From positions 744,001-808,000 of the forward strand of contig NW_002476484.1 of the NCBI RefSeq assembly GCF_000189635.1: a stretch of 64,000 nucleotides of DNA, written 5' to 3'. Both the position numbers and the translations under genes were made by a program. Of this stretch, positions 26,684 through 39,841 are shown in pieces (position 1 is the first letter of the stretch; every line of letters starts with the position of its first letter). The stretch is from Tetrahymena thermophila SB210 (taxonomy: Eukaryota; Ciliophora; Oligohymenophorea; Hymenostomatida; Tetrahymenidae). Below the pieces are notes generated by a model. That model worked only from the letters and a program-made list of their open reading frames with translations. It was not told the origin of the DNA and did not search any database.

Positions 26684-29600
26684 ATGAAATCTTAAAGAAG
26701 AGGAGGAGGTGGAGCAAGTGCAGGCTTTAAAAAGGGCACTTTGTACAACTAGTACCTTAATAAAAGTTGTTATTTTTAGGATAAATATGGGAAATTTTTG
26801 AATCCTAAATCGGAAGAGACTTTCATCTAAGAAACTATGTTTTACATAAATTTAGATTTGTTTCAATAAACGTAAATTTTAGTGATTATCACGAGTTTAG
26901 CAAAGATTATACCTTGGTTTCACTTGAAAGAGCTTTTAAATTACTAGGATTTGGGATTAATATTATTACTGGTAGTGTCTTATTTAATGGGTTATACGTT
27001 TAGGAATAAGAAATCGTACCATTTGCAACGATTAGCAATTTTGATCGTTATTTTTTTTGAATTAATAACTATTTAGTTTATGTTGTTGGACAAGAACCTA
27101 GTTGATATAGAACTTTGGCAAATATTTGGATAAATAGGAATAATTATTTAAAATACCATTATTATTACTACTCCTTTACAATGCTTAGCGCTAACCTTCT
27201 TTTAAAATTCTATATTGTAAGCTATGATTCTTTGCAGAGAGAAAGAATAATTTGATTGTGCTAGAAAGCAAATGCCCTACCAAAGCTATTGTAATATAAA
27301 TAACTTATATGAGACAACGTTATTTGAATTCTTTTACTCTTCAAGCAACTTGATTTGCAGTTATACTCTTTTAACTATTACTATATGTTATATCATAAAT
27401 AGAATTATGAGAAGGTATTGGATATTTATAAACTCTTTTTAGAAGTCAGATAAAAGCAATTCCTACCTCTCTTTAAAAAACATGACTACCTTTTTTATTA
27501 TCGACTAGCACATGCAAATTGTTTTCTACAATGAAAAAGGCTAACATTTTATAAGAAGCTGCGAAGAAGTGAATGAGCGAATTACAAATTTAAGTCAACT
27601 ATTCAAAAACAAGGAACAACAAAGCACCAGTGCAGCAAATGCAGCAAGAGACAAAAAATTCTAAAGCAAGGGAGTTATTATTTAAGAAAAGGTAAGCCTC
27701 TATAAAATATTAAATAAATAAGTTAATTAAATAAATTTAAAAGCTAGGAATAGAGTTTATTTTAAATACCAAAAATATTGAATTTATAAATTAAAAAAAA
27801 TAGATAATTATAAAAATAATTTATTTAATTCTAAAAAAAGGTGTAAGAAGTCATTCAGCAAGACAAGGAAATAGAATTAGAAGTATGGCTTGACGAAAGC
27901 TTAGGGAAAGGAATAAATCTCAATAATTAGTCAAACTAAACGGAAGAGTCTGTTTATGAATAAATTGAAACAGTTGGACTACAACAGACAGAAAATTACC
28001 AAAAAGTTTATTATAAACTTTTAATGGGACCAATAATGTGGAAAAGCAGCAAGATGATACAAATTATTTTAGAAAAATAACCAAAAGTCTCAGAAATGGT
28101 TCAAATTAATGAATATTATTATGATCTCTTATTTAAAAACTCTTCAGATAATATTAGTCAGCTTGAACGTGATTACTTGAAATGGTACAATATGGTTTCT
28201 TTGAATGTCATAAAAAATGATGACTTAAAAGAGTTGTCTAAATGCATTTATGAATATCATTAATAATACATCTATCTTTATTTTATCAGAAAGCTAAATA
28301 ACGAATTCCATAAAATTGAGTAGAAAAACTTAAATGAATTCAACATAAAAGCTAACATAATTTAAGCTGTCGAGATCATCTTAGTAAAAAAACTGCACTT
28401 AGTCAATTAAATTAAAGTTTAGTTTGAAGGCTCCTTCCCATCACATGAAGTCATAGCAGATGATATTCTATTTCACCATGTAATTTTTCACAATAACCTT
28501 TATCAAATTTAATTTTCCATTTTTATTTTATAAAAAAATTAAATTCAAAATTAATTTTAAATTAAAACTTTAATATGAAAAAAAAAAGATGATGGTGAGC
28601 ATTTTAGATTTAATAATACAACCTATTGAAGAAAAGCATGAGTAGAAGAATATCGATTCGTTAACTTTCAAAAATAGTCCTAAATTAGGCTAGGATGGTT
28701 AGGTACCTAGAAATGCAGCAGAACCAGTGTATAAGAAATAAGATTTCAAAATAGATTGCAAACTTAAATAAATTAGGAGAAACGAAATATTCGATCTACT
28801 TTTTATTTTTGAATTCCATTGTTTACCTGAAACAGAGAGATTGCTTTAGAAAGTATTCAAAAAAGTAAGAAATATCGATGCTAACGATTTTATCAATCCC
28901 TCTGATTTGCTTAATTAAGGTAAAGATTACGTTAATCTATTCCTTATTTTCTTGCAGCTAAAGAGATATGATGGTGAATTTGACCTTGAAAAAAAATAAT
29001 ATCATGATATTATAATCAGTGACGCACACCATGATAGTAATGATGAGCACTAAGGTGATATAGAAAGTAATCCCAAAAGTAAAAATGATTAAAACATTTA
29101 TCTCTTGAGCATTTCACTTAGTGTTTAACCTGTTTCAATGCAAACATTTCCTGGAAAATACAGTAGTAGCAATGAGAGTACTTTAAGTATGCGCTTAGGA
29201 ACTACTATGACGAAAGCAATGACTTAAAAAAATAATTTAAAAAATACAATAAGATGTCCTGCTCCTTTGAATCTATCATTTGCAAGAGATCCAAAAATAA
29301 AGTATTTCAAAATTTATTTTAGAATATTCTTCATGCAATTATTTTATTTAAATATTTATTTATATCGATTAGTCTTTAGAAAAATATGTTTTTGTGGTAA
29401 TATCATGATGAAAAAGAGGCAAAAAAGACAATTCGTAAAGTTAAGACTAAAGCACTTCACAATAAAATGTTTTCAGGAGCTCAACAGCAATCTAGGATAA
29501 ATAAAATACCAACAAATAAGGAAATCGATTCTTCATGTAAAAAATTATTATTTGAAATATTTATTTTGATTTTGTTTTATTTTTTAAGAGCAACTTTCAT

Positions 29601-32185
29601 TAAGCTAGTCCAATATCCCTTCGTCGTAGCAAGGAGTTAATTCATAACCATCTATAAATAAACCTCAGATCACTAATTAATCGAGTGGAAACAACTTATA
29701 ACCAATTAAAAAGGAAAGTGATGATACAATTTGCATAAATTCATAGATTTCTTGTAATTCTGGTTCTTCTTCAGGAATACCATAAATTCCTATTTCAAAT
29801 CCATCTTCTATCTATCATAAAGATCACAGGGATAGTATAAAAAAGTCAAGTGATTTATTCAATTTGTAAAAAATGGGAGCTTAATCACCTAAAGCTATGC
29901 CTTTGAATTCTAACATTCATAAACAAGGCAGAAGAAGGACATCAATAATTGGAGCCCAACCCTAATCAAAATAATTCACAGATGAAATTATTGTAGGCAG
30001 CACAAATAAGGTTCGCTCTCTTTCAAGATAAGTTTCATAGAGAATTTAAGAAGAAAATAATACAAGTGAAGAAGAAGAAAAGAAAGACTTGTTCTTATCT
30101 GATAACAAATAAGCGAGCAGTTAATATTAATAGAAAACTTCCTCAAGTTATAGGAAAATACCAGATAGTACTCCTCCAGTGCTAAACTCTTCCAAATCCT
30201 ACAGCTAAAACAACAACTAAAGTTCAAGTAAAAAAGGTCAAAATGGATAAAGCCTTATTTCTCCACTTGAAGTAAAAACTGGAAACAATATTAAAAATCA
30301 AGATAGATTAATTAATCCCATCAAGGCATTCCTACTAAAGGAAGATAATATTTAAGTTACCGAATTTAAATCTGAGAATCTAATTTTAGAAAAGAAAAAA
30401 AATATTGAAGAAGAGGAGGAAGAAGAACATGAATAAATAGATGAAAAATAATAAAAAATTTAAATGGTATGCAAATAAATCTAAGAAACACTTAAGTTAT
30501 ACAAACCACTTTTCATCTAAGATACTTCATTAGTTATTAAATAAATTATCAGTCACTCCAAATTACTCTCAGGATAAGATGTAATTATTTTTAAAACTAA
30601 ATATTTACTTTAAACTTATATTAACTTATCACATGTGTTCAATATTTTAAACACTATTTAATTTTCTAATCATAGCATTAAAAAAAGTCCACTTAAGATT
30701 AAAATTTGAATAATATTTCTGATCAAGATTTATTTTATGAAATGCTTTTAAAAAACAATCAATTGAATTTGATTTTTTGGATACTTATTAATTTAATAAA
30801 TCCTGTTTTTATCTAAAATTTTTGGTTTAATAATAAAAAAATATTTATATTTCTTATTTAAAATTAAAAATTTGAACAAAATTATTTTTTATGATTATTA
30901 AAAGATTTAAATTGTTTTCAAATAAATTAACATATTTTTATTATTTAAATTAGATTAATGTTATTCAGTAGATGAAGGATTTAAGAAATAGCCCCTACTT
31001 ATTCCATTCTTAAAGTTCTGCTGCAACTCCTGGTAATAACCATGGTGCAGGAGGAGATGAGAGCGATAACAGCCAATCAAATACTTAATAAAGAAGAAAA
31101 ATTAACAGAAATAATGCTAAAATGAGAAAAAATACAAGCATTCTTGAAAAATTGTCAGGTGTTAATCCATCTTCTACAGGATACTAATTGAGAAAATCAT
31201 TTAAAATGAAAATGCAATTATAATAATTTACTGATTCTCCTTAGCTTGAATCATAAGGCTTACATGGAGATAGCAATGCACCAAGTAGAGTTTCAAGAGA
31301 GTTCGATACAGTTTTAACTAATACTCCTAGTTAAACGCAAATGACAACTAGTGTAATGAATACTAAAATGATGGAAAGTAGTATAAATCAAACTCTTTAA
31401 AAGGAAGCTGTTGAATAAAACTTTGACTGTATTTAGAGTGCAGATGATGAGTCTCGTCATGAAAATTATCAGATTGAGGCAGTAGAACGCAAAAGGGCAA
31501 GCACATATGATATCCCATTTACCTATACATATTATTAAAATAACGACGAAATACATTCCTACTTACTACCAAAGTAAATTAACGAATCAAGAGCTAAAAC
31601 ACATAGAAGATAATGGCTTACTGATGATGTATGGAGGAAATAGGTACTTTTTTATTTTTTTAATAGGTTTTGCTTGAATTTTTTATCAATAAATAATAGC
31701 ATTATTCTAGATCAAAGAACATTTTGGTTTATACCAATAATTCTTAGATTGTATCTTAATTGAAGCAGATATCTTAGGTTAGCAAAGGATTTTAGGATTG
31801 TAAGCATGTTCGTATAATTATGAGTTTAATCAAAGAGTATCAATAGATGATAGAGAGTTGTAATATATTCCTATTTATTCTAATTGATTTTTAGGAGTAG
31901 CTAGATAAAGCTGAAAATATCTTGCAGTAAACAGCTGCTCCTATTAGAGAATGTGAAGAAAGAATGGGAGTTCCAAAGACTTACATTATTGGAGTAAAAT
32001 AAACAATTTTATCTTGATCAATCGCTTAATTTTTTTAAAAAAAGTATGTAGATTTTAAAAACTAAGCAGAGTTCTTAAGTAAAAATTTTGACAAAATAGA
32101 TTTTTGGGTAAATCATCAAGAGAGTGATTTAAGCAGCACCATTACAGAATATGTAAATCAAATAAAAAAGAAAGAATTTGATTGA
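26684..32185 (+). CDS. Membrane protein resembling a degenerate hybrid histidine kinase
   Basis: Nine exons: 26684-27691, 27841-28479, 28589-29301, 29373-29536, 29589-30580, 30954-31643, 31711-31836, 31895-31993 and 32045-32185; 1523 codons plus TGA. After a Gly-rich start there are membrane helices at about 64-80, 90-106, 117-135 and 146-172, with one more near 240. A helical cytoplasmic region ends in HEVIADDILFHHMMVSILD, which occupies the place of the histidine-kinase ATP-binding N box but lacks the Asn and Gly residues; no phospho-accepting His motif was found before it. A long Ser/Asn/Gln-rich stretch follows. The C-terminal 120 residues fit a receiver domain (LDCILIEADI, VPKTYIIG, KNFDKIDFWV), with Glu where the phosphorylated Asp belongs. 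Ciliates have many such kinases; this one looks catalytically dead, perhaps a scaffold. Intron 30581-30953 is long and might hide a small exon. Confidence 0.72.
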
Positions 32186-32754
32186 TAACAAACAAATAAC
32201 GTTAAATTTAAATTTTCTTTAAATTTTGTAAATTTACTAAAAAAATTACAAAATGTCAAATTTTATTTATTTCCTAAGCTTTTTTTCTAATATGTATTTA
32301 TATATGTATATTTTTATGCTTATATAATGTTAATATTTGTGATATAATTACAATTCAGTTATATCCTTTAAAATAACTACCAAAAGAAAAAATTACTTTT
32401 AAAATTTAATTAAAAAAATTTTATTAAAAATTTTAATCTATTTTTGATATTATTTGCTTTAATTTAGACTTAATGAAATATTTTAAAGAGAAATAAATAA
32501 AAAATTTCTAAAACAAATTGAAAAATATTCAAAATTATAAAATTAAATAGTAAAAAAGACACAGTTAAATTTCAAAAAAATATAATCGTTAACCAAACAA
32601 ACAAATAAAGATTTTGAAAATAATCTGCATTTCTAATAATTTTTTAAAAATTAAATTTGTGATGGATATTAATTAAAATAATTAATTCTTTGTTTTTGGT
32701 TCTAATATCTTCAATTATTGATTAAAAAAAAATAAAACTTAATCATACCTATAA
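32186..32754. promoter_or_regulatory. Intergenic region upstream of the CDK gene
   Basis: About 570 bp of AT-rich DNA between two plus-strand genes, holding the 3' flank of the histidine-kinase-like gene and the CDK promoter. No sequence element was recognised. Confidence 0.45.
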
Positions 32755-33940
32755 ATGGCAACTAATATTTTACAATCTTAAGTAAGCTTAGGTCACTAGG
32801 AAGATAAAAAATAATGCTTTAACGAAATTCCTGATAGGTTTAAATGCTTACAAAAAATTGGAGAGGGAACCTATGGTATTGTTTACAAAGGATTTGATAC
32901 TTAAACCAACACACAAGTAGCTATTAAAAAAGTAAAATTAGATTAGGAATAAGAAGGTATTCCTCAATCTGCCCTTAGAGAAATTTGTATATTAAAGGAT
33001 TTAAGCGACCATTAAAACATTGTCAAGTAATTTTTTATATTTTATTAATTGATTATTATTTTCTTTTCAGCATTTCTTTGCATCATAGCTATGAAAGATA
33101 TATTTAAATTATATTCATTAAATTATGTTCCTTATTAGATTAAGAGATGTTATATATCAAATTGAGGAAAGTAAACTATTTCTTGTTTTTGAATATGTTG
33201 ACTATGATCTAAAGAAGTATTTGGAAACTATGAAACATTTAACATAACATGATATAAAAGTAATTTTTTATTACAAGTTGTTAAATTTATTATTACTAAT
33301 TTTTAAAATTTAAAACTAGTTAATAATGTATCAACTCTTAAACGGTTTAGATTTTTGTCACTAAAGAAGAATCATTCATAGAGATATTAAACCCTAAAAT
33401 ATACTTATTGATAAGGCTGGAAACGTTAAAATAGCAGATTTTGGTCTGGCTAAAACTTTTTAAGTACCAAGCAAAACGCTCACTCATGAGGTAGAAACTC
33501 TTTGGTACAGACCACCTGAAATTTTATTGGGTGTAAAAACTTACTCCTTGGCTATAGATATGTGGAGTATTGGCTGCGTATTCTATGAATTGATGGAAAA
33601 AAAACCTTTATTTATAAGTGATTCAGAAATAGAAGCCATATTTAAAATCTTTTAATTTCATGGTACTCCCAATTCAGAAACATTTTAAGGATTAGAAGAT
33701 TATCCTTACTTTAAGTCTACATTCCCTCGTTTCCATGCTTAAGATCCTTTTATAGTATTTAAAAATTTAGAAAATGATGCTCGCGACTTACTTATGTAAA
33801 TGATAGCCCTTAATCCTTTAGACAGAATATCAGTAAAGTAAGCTCTTTTGCACCCATATTTCGATAGCCTTACAGAAAGCGAAAAGACTGCATATAACTA
33901 ATATAATACCAACCAATACATGAAATTTTTTTCAATTTGA
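32755..33940 (+). CDS. Cyclin-dependent kinase with PQSALRE helix
   Basis: Three exons, 32755-33026, 33139-33259 and 33320-33940; 337 codons plus TGA. All kinase landmarks are present in order: G-loop GEGTYG (36-41, with the inhibitory Thr-Tyr pair of CDK1/2), ATP Lys in VAIKKV (K58), catalytic loop HRDIKPQN, metal-binding DFGLA, activation loop with the T-loop Thr in [12 protein letters not shown], then [13 protein letters not shown] and NPLDRISV. The cyclin-binding helix reads PQSALRE (70-76) in place of PSTAIRE. Size and the nearly complete lack of tails fit the cell-cycle CDK class. Ciliates carry several CDKs with divergent PSTAIRE motifs, used in mitotic, meiotic and conjugation-specific cycles; which cyclin it binds cannot be told from sequence. 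Confidence 0.95.
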
Positions 33941-34223
33941 AGCATATAATCTACCATATAATTAAATGAATTAAAACCACTAATTAACTATATATAATGC
34001 ATTGTAAATTAAAATCTATTTTATAATTTGATGAATAAAATAAATTAATTAATCAATTAAATAATTCATAAAATAATTTGAAAACAATTTAAAGTTGAAA
34101 ATTTTAATTTTTATAAAATTTAATTTTACAAAAATATATTTTTTTAAAGACTTTTTAAACTCCAAAAAGTGTTTAAAAATTTTAAACTGTTACAGGAAAT
34201 ATTATTTATTTGAGTCAAATTTT

Positions 34224-35456
34224 TCAATATTAAATATCATCTTCTTCAAACTATGTGTGATGCTAGTATCTTTATTATTATTATTATTACTTTTGATATC
34301 TCTGTTATGAATTTTAATTGTCTTGGGAGTCATCTTCTAAATAGCGTGAGACAAATGAGTAGATAAACAGTAAAAAGAGACCAAATTTAAATAGTTTTTT
34401 AAGCCATAAGAATCTATCTTTGGGAATTTCTTCCTTGTGTCTTAATGCCAACTCTTTGAGTTTGAGTAAATCTTCTTTATTATTGCTAAATTCTTTAATA
34501 TCAAAGACTTTTGCAGGTTATTCTTTGTTAAGAGGGTCTGTTTCTTTGGCCTATTCATCTGGTTAAGGAGGAGGACTCTAAGGATTTACCTTGAATACTT
34601 CTATCTGCTTCAGCAATTTTTCATAAATTGTATCAAGCTATTTATCAATTTAATCTTCATAAATATTAACAACTTCATCTTTCAAGAGGTCGAAGTATAA
34701 TCTTAATGCAGTAAGCAAGGCAACGCATAAATATCTTATTAATACTAATCTTTCAAAGATTGAAAATGATGGAATATAGTCATCGTAGAAATCTCTAGCT
34801 ACCTCAAATTTAGGTATTCTTTAACCTTATTTAACTCCTTCATATGCATCATCTACTTATGCAAGCATTATCAAATCTTAGGCCTATAAACCTAAAAGTA
34901 CCAAACTAGATAAAATTCTGTATTTAGAGAATTTCTGACCATAACTCATTACAACAGAAACTATGAAGAGCACAGAGTAAAAAGAAATTGAATTAACATA
35001 CCCTGAGAGTGCTAACTAAAGTTTTGTGCCTGGATAATCAGCTTGCTTTGATTGTTCAACATATTTAAACTCACCAAATCTATCATATAGCTTTTAGTAA
35101 TGAGGATCTGATAAAGTATTACGCATAGTTGAAACTCTGTTAAATAACTCCAAGCTACTGTTTGGATTCTTATCAGGGTGATACAAACTTAAAGTTTGTC
35201 TTAATTTTTTATTAAGGATATCTGAATTGTAAGCTCTTTCAACACCAAAGAATTCAAAATAATTTTATTCCTTAACGAAATTTGTATACAGAACATAATG
35301 AGAAGATAAAAGCACAGCGGCAACCAAGCCTACTAAAACAAGAGTGAATTTTTTATCTTTTTTTGCTAAAAGCTTTACTAAAGAATGAGCTATATAAAAT
35401 ACTATAAAACTATCTATAAAAATAAGAGCTATTTAGCTCATCATTGTCGATGACAT
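34224..35456 (-). CDS. Membrane-anchored DnaJ (Hsp40) protein
   Basis: A single uninterrupted exon of 410 codons plus TGA. Two N-terminal hydrophobic helices (about 6-30 and 37-58) precede a J domain at 66-125: YFEFFGVERAYNSDILNKKL, then the essential HPD at 93-95 and PDKNPN. Two further membrane stretches follow at roughly 155-205 and one pair near 255-275; a proline-rich acidic linker and a last membrane helix (about 370-385) lead to a short Gln-rich tail. The layout resembles ER J proteins of the Sec63/ERdj type but without a Sec63 Brl domain, so it is better called a polytopic J protein recruiting Hsp70 to a membrane. The tail contains six consecutive TAA codons read as Gln. It is the only intron-free gene in the left part. 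Confidence 0.88.
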
Positions 35457-37641
35457 TTCCACTACCTATTATTATTTTAATGTTTACTTTCAATAAATTA
35501 TTTTGACACTTTTTAAACTAAAATCAATTATAAAAATAAATAGTTAATTCTTATGTTATTTTAATTAGCATAATCTCATGCATATCTTTTCTTCTTTTTC
35601 TCATCTATCTGGATATTATTTATTTAAAAATTAATCAATCAACCACCTTCTTGCATGTGTATTCTTTACAGCTAACCTTAATTATAATAGAAAGCTAATT
35701 TTTAATGAGTCAAAAATTATTATTATTTATAATTTCATAAAAAATCATTTATTTTAAAATTTATTTATTTATTTAAGCTTGAACATAATTATTAAAAGTT
35801 TCTGAATTAGAAACTAAAATAAATAAATCGATTTTTTCATAGTTTATAATATGTTATGGATGGAGCCTTTAAATAGTTTTAAATATTTTAATTTTTAGTT
35901 GTTTTAATTCTATTTTTACTTACAAGAAATTAAAAGAAAAAGAAAGAATAAACAGAAGTTTGTCTTAATGTTTAAATTTTCATTTACAAAGATATTTGTT
36001 TATTAATTTTAAATTATTTTAAAGTTAACTATTAAACACTAATTTATAAGCTATTTTTTAAAAATCTTTGATTTTTTTAATTTAAAATTAATTATTAGTA
36101 AAAACTTAACTCACAGGTTTATAAATCTTAAATTAAAATATTCAAATGATTAATTAATATTTCGTATTTTATTTGATGACTCCACCTTAATTATACGTTT
36201 TTATTACATCAAAAATTAGGTTTTTAATTTAAGAATGTGTATCATAGAATTTATACTATTTAATGTGTGATGTAATATAAAATCGCTTAATAGTTAAGCT
36301 TTATATCTACTAAAGACAAAATAATTGTTTTTGAAATATTTATCAATATTCTAAAAATTTTATTTTTAGTTTACCCTCGAAATAAAGCCTCGATATTTAC
36401 TAAAATTATATATACAATTAAATAATTTGAATTATAAAAATTAAAATGTATATGGCGAATATATTCATTATCTGTTTAGATTTAAGTTTTATGATTAAAA
36501 TAAAATGATAAAAATAATATCCTTAAAATTCAAAGTCACCTTATAGCAAAATCTCTTTAGAATAAACAATAAATTTAATTAAGATGAAAGCTCATTTAAT
36601 AAAAATGTTTATTTAAAATTGTTGATGCTGAAAATTTTATAAATTTATAGGCAAGTAAGTATCAAGAGTGTTTAAGTAAATAGCCTATTTCATATTTATT
36701 AATTTATTTTTCCAAAAATAAAATTTATTTTACTTTACTCTTGTAAATTGCTAACGTATTTAAGTTTGATTATTAGATTAAATTTTGTTGTTCATATAGA
36801 TTCAAAAAAATAAAGAACTCTTACCAACTTCATTATTAAAAAATACTAAAATAAAATAAAAATGGATTAGTTTAAGTATTGAAATCCTAAAAATTAAGAG
36901 CTAATTTCCTTAAGGATTTAAGGATTGAGTAAAATGAGCTATTTTATATTTATTTATTTAGCTTTCCAAAATAAAAATTTTTTAAGTCTATTTATATTAA
37001 TTACCAACACGTTAAAATTTGATTATTAGATTAAGATATTTATGCAGCTAATTTAGATAAAAAAAACAGTTCTTACCAATTTCATTTTAAAAAAACTAAA
37101 GTAAAATGGAAAAGGAATAGTTTATATATTGAAATGCTGTAAGATATTCATTAGTAATCCAAATTTTAGTGGGTAAAAGAATGGTTAATAGAAATATAAA
37201 TCTAGGAATATAAGTTAAAAATTGAATTTTATACAGATAAATAAGATTTTTAATTTCAAAATTCATTATTTATGTATGATATAATAAAAAAATTTAATAA
37301 TCTGGACAAAATTAATCAGAAGGTGGGTGAAATAGTGAAATCATAAGAAACATAACATCAGATAAATTATATGCATGATACTATATCAATTGATGATTCA
37401 TTATAAGACACTAATCAAGCAAATATTTATTTTAATGTTAAATATCTTATTTATTGGTCTCTCTATACGATTTTAGAATTCAAAGGTATGATTTTTATCT
37501 ATATTTCTGTTTGGTTATAATGAATAATGTCCAATACATTAAAATAACCAACAATAAATAGTTCGATCTAAAACAACCAAAAAAGTATAATTTAATAAAA
37601 TATAAACTAAAATTTAAAATTACAAAAAAAAAGAAAAAAAA
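35457..37641. promoter_or_regulatory. Long 5' flank of hydrolase A, shared with genes D and G
   Basis: From about 35985 to the gene A start this DNA is clearly similar to the flanks of gene D (44790-46477) and gene G (57757-59438): shared blocks include TTTGATGACTC, a GTGATGTAATATAAAATnGCTTAATAGTTAAGC segment, AAAATGAAAGCTCATTTAATAAAA-type phrases and the last stretch GTCCAATAnATTAAAATAACC to an A-rich run just before the ATG. No open frame explains the conservation; it is duplicated together with the genes and presumably carries their promoter. Confidence 0.6.
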
Positions 37642-39841
37642 ATGTCAAGTTCTAGTTCTGAATTGTAGACAAAAGAAGAAGACGAAAATAATTTTTCGTA
37701 TTTGATAATTTATGAAAAATTCCCATTTTTAAAAGAAGAAAAATAGAAATTCGACGAATTAGTTTAAAAGCTTTATTGTAAATTTAAAGATGAGTAAGCT
37801 TAACTTTTGACTGGTAATCATAACTTTGAGTGTCGAGAAAGCAATTTAGACTAGTCACTTCATTTAGCTCATTAAAGTACATTCTCTAGTGAATTTCCTA
37901 GATTAGAGCAAATAAAATAAAAGGCTGACTTTACAAGCACATATAATAAATTTGAAAACTAATAAGATAATAGCCCCAATCTTAAATATTAGTGGGAAAG
38001 ATATTTAGATTTACCACTTGAAGATCGTGAATTTCCTGCTTTATTGCAAATAGAATAAAAAGCTGGCTTTACCAATAATACATCTGAAAACTAATAAGAT
38101 AAAAGTCCCAATCTTAAATTAGAGTAGCTTGAAAGCCATTTAGACTAACCACTTCATCCAGCTGATTAAAGTAAATTAGATGGTGAATTACCTACTTTAT
38201 AGCAAATAGAATAAAAAGCTGACTTTAACAGCACAAAAAATACATTTGAAAACTTATAAGATAAAATCCCCAATCTTAACTCATAAGAGCTGATTGATTC
38301 ACCAGAGAATTAACATTCTTTAAATAATTCTTAAGAATAAAACTATTTAGATTCATCAATAGAAAAAGTAACGCTTAATTTTATATACTTTAATTCATTC
38401 TTTATTTTTTCTTTTATTCCTCTAAAATTTATTTAGAAACTTTTAACTGGAAATTTCAAAAATAAAAATGAAATATTTTGATTATAATTGGTTTATCTTT
38501 TAATATATTTAAAGTATATTAAAATTAAATATTGATATAAATATTATCTTAAAAAGTTATTTCTTAAATGATCTATTAATTCTGTTAATACATTTAATTT
38601 TTTAGAATAATAGATCAAAGAGAACTTCAATTAATCCTGAATAAATTTAAGAAACTTAAGAAGTAATAAAACAAAGCTAAGAAACTTAAGACATAATAAA
38701 ACAAGAAGTGCTAAGTTCATTATAATAAATTGTTTCAAATAAATTGTAAGATTTATTAATATCAAATAAAAGTCATATGTTTTATGGATTAGATGATTGT
38801 AAAATAGATCTAAACGAGATAAAATAAGAATAGGATGGTAGAATTACTTACAATAATAAGCAACACTTGTAAACAGTTACCTTTTTAATATCTGGTTATT
38901 TAACTGAGGATCTTTAAGCCTCAGAAAACTTTTAAGTATTAAAAAATACTAAGAATAAAGAATCTTAAGAAAATTTGTTTATTTTCTTTTAATGGTCAGG
39001 CATTAGAGTTTTCAAAATTTTAGATAAATTTTTAAATGATGTTATGAATAATTAAAAACCTGAAATTTATCAAGGCTATTTAAAAATATTGTTAGATAGT
39101 TGTTAAAATGAGTGTTTCAGCGATATTGTAATAAAAGACATTTATTGGTTGTTCGAGTTACTCAATATATGTATCAAATAAGTCGGAATATCTTTTTTTT
39201 AAAAATAAATTAGAGCATTTAAAACAGTACTTGATTCAACAATTGAAGACTTTTAAGTTGTTTATGACTAGGCTAAAAATGGTGGCGAAATTTTAGCTGA
39301 AAATATAAACAATCAAAAACTACTGAGAAGATTAAATATAGATTTTATGGGTCACAACTTAGGAGCAGTAGCCACTGCTTATGCGGTTAAAAAATTATCG
39401 ATGTCTGCTAGATATTTAATGTTTTTTGGAGGAGTTGCAACAATCAAAGATATTCAAGACAATTCTCAAAAGTTTTAAATGTGCTATAACTTCTATTCTG
39501 AAAACGACATAGTGGTTAAAACATGTTAAGTAAAAGCAAAGTTTGTTGGTGATTAAAAATTTGTAGGAGCAATACCATTTGGTTTAAATAATAATATTTT
39601 CAATTTAAATACAAAAATTGATCATCTTGATTATATGAATAAGTATTAAGAGTATTATAATCTTGCTATGAAGTAATTTAAACCACCTTCTAATAAAGTA
39701 GAATTACCTAAGAAATTAAATTTCAAGAAATTAGGATTAGGAGCATTATTACTTTATTTATTACAGGATAATTCTAAAAATAGTTAAGTATCAATATTTT
39801 ACCTGCTTATCCTGTATATTTATTAATTCTTTAATGAATGA
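37642..39841 (+). CDS. Hydrolase A: DUF726-like alpha/beta hydrolase, Ser nucleophile replaced
   Basis: Two exons, 37642-38367 and 38606-39841; 653 codons plus TGA. Exon 1 encodes a polar N-terminal part opening with IYEKFPFLKEEKQKF, the mark of this family, and then three tandem copies of a ~45-residue motif (QIeQKAdFt...ENqQDksPNL). Exon 2 encodes the hydrolase-like part: TVTFLISGYLT (first strand and oxyanion region), AKNGGEILAENI, the elbow IDFMGHNLGAV, then RYLMFFGGVAT, NFYSEND and FNLNTKIDHLDYM, where DUF726/TMCO4-type hydrolases have their Asp and His. The elbow has Asn493 instead of the Ser seen in paralogues B, D, E and G, so enzyme activity is unlikely. The C-terminus (LLLYLLQ...IFYLLILYIY) is hydrophobic and may anchor the protein. 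Family name is from pattern memory. Confidence 0.8.

Noticed and set aside
29267-29500. Plus-strand frame starting MNLSFARDPKIKYFK
   Set aside because: It reads through an intron (29302-29372) of the histidine-kinase-like gene and shifts out of the true frame afterwards.
29988-31556. Two minus-strand frames of about 80 codons
   Set aside because: Both are antisense to Q/S-rich exons of the histidine-kinase-like gene, whose low complexity favours chance open frames.
34095-34310. Plus-strand frame of 71 codons ending in a Leu run
   Set aside because: It overlaps, antisense, the Gln-repeat tail of the DnaJ gene and its AT-rich 3' flank; the Leu run is the complement of the CAA/TAA run.
36840-36960. 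ATGGATTAG/ATGGATTTG-type short frames upstream of A, D and G
   Set aside because: They end within a few codons and differ between copies; they look like incidental ATGs in duplicated flanks.
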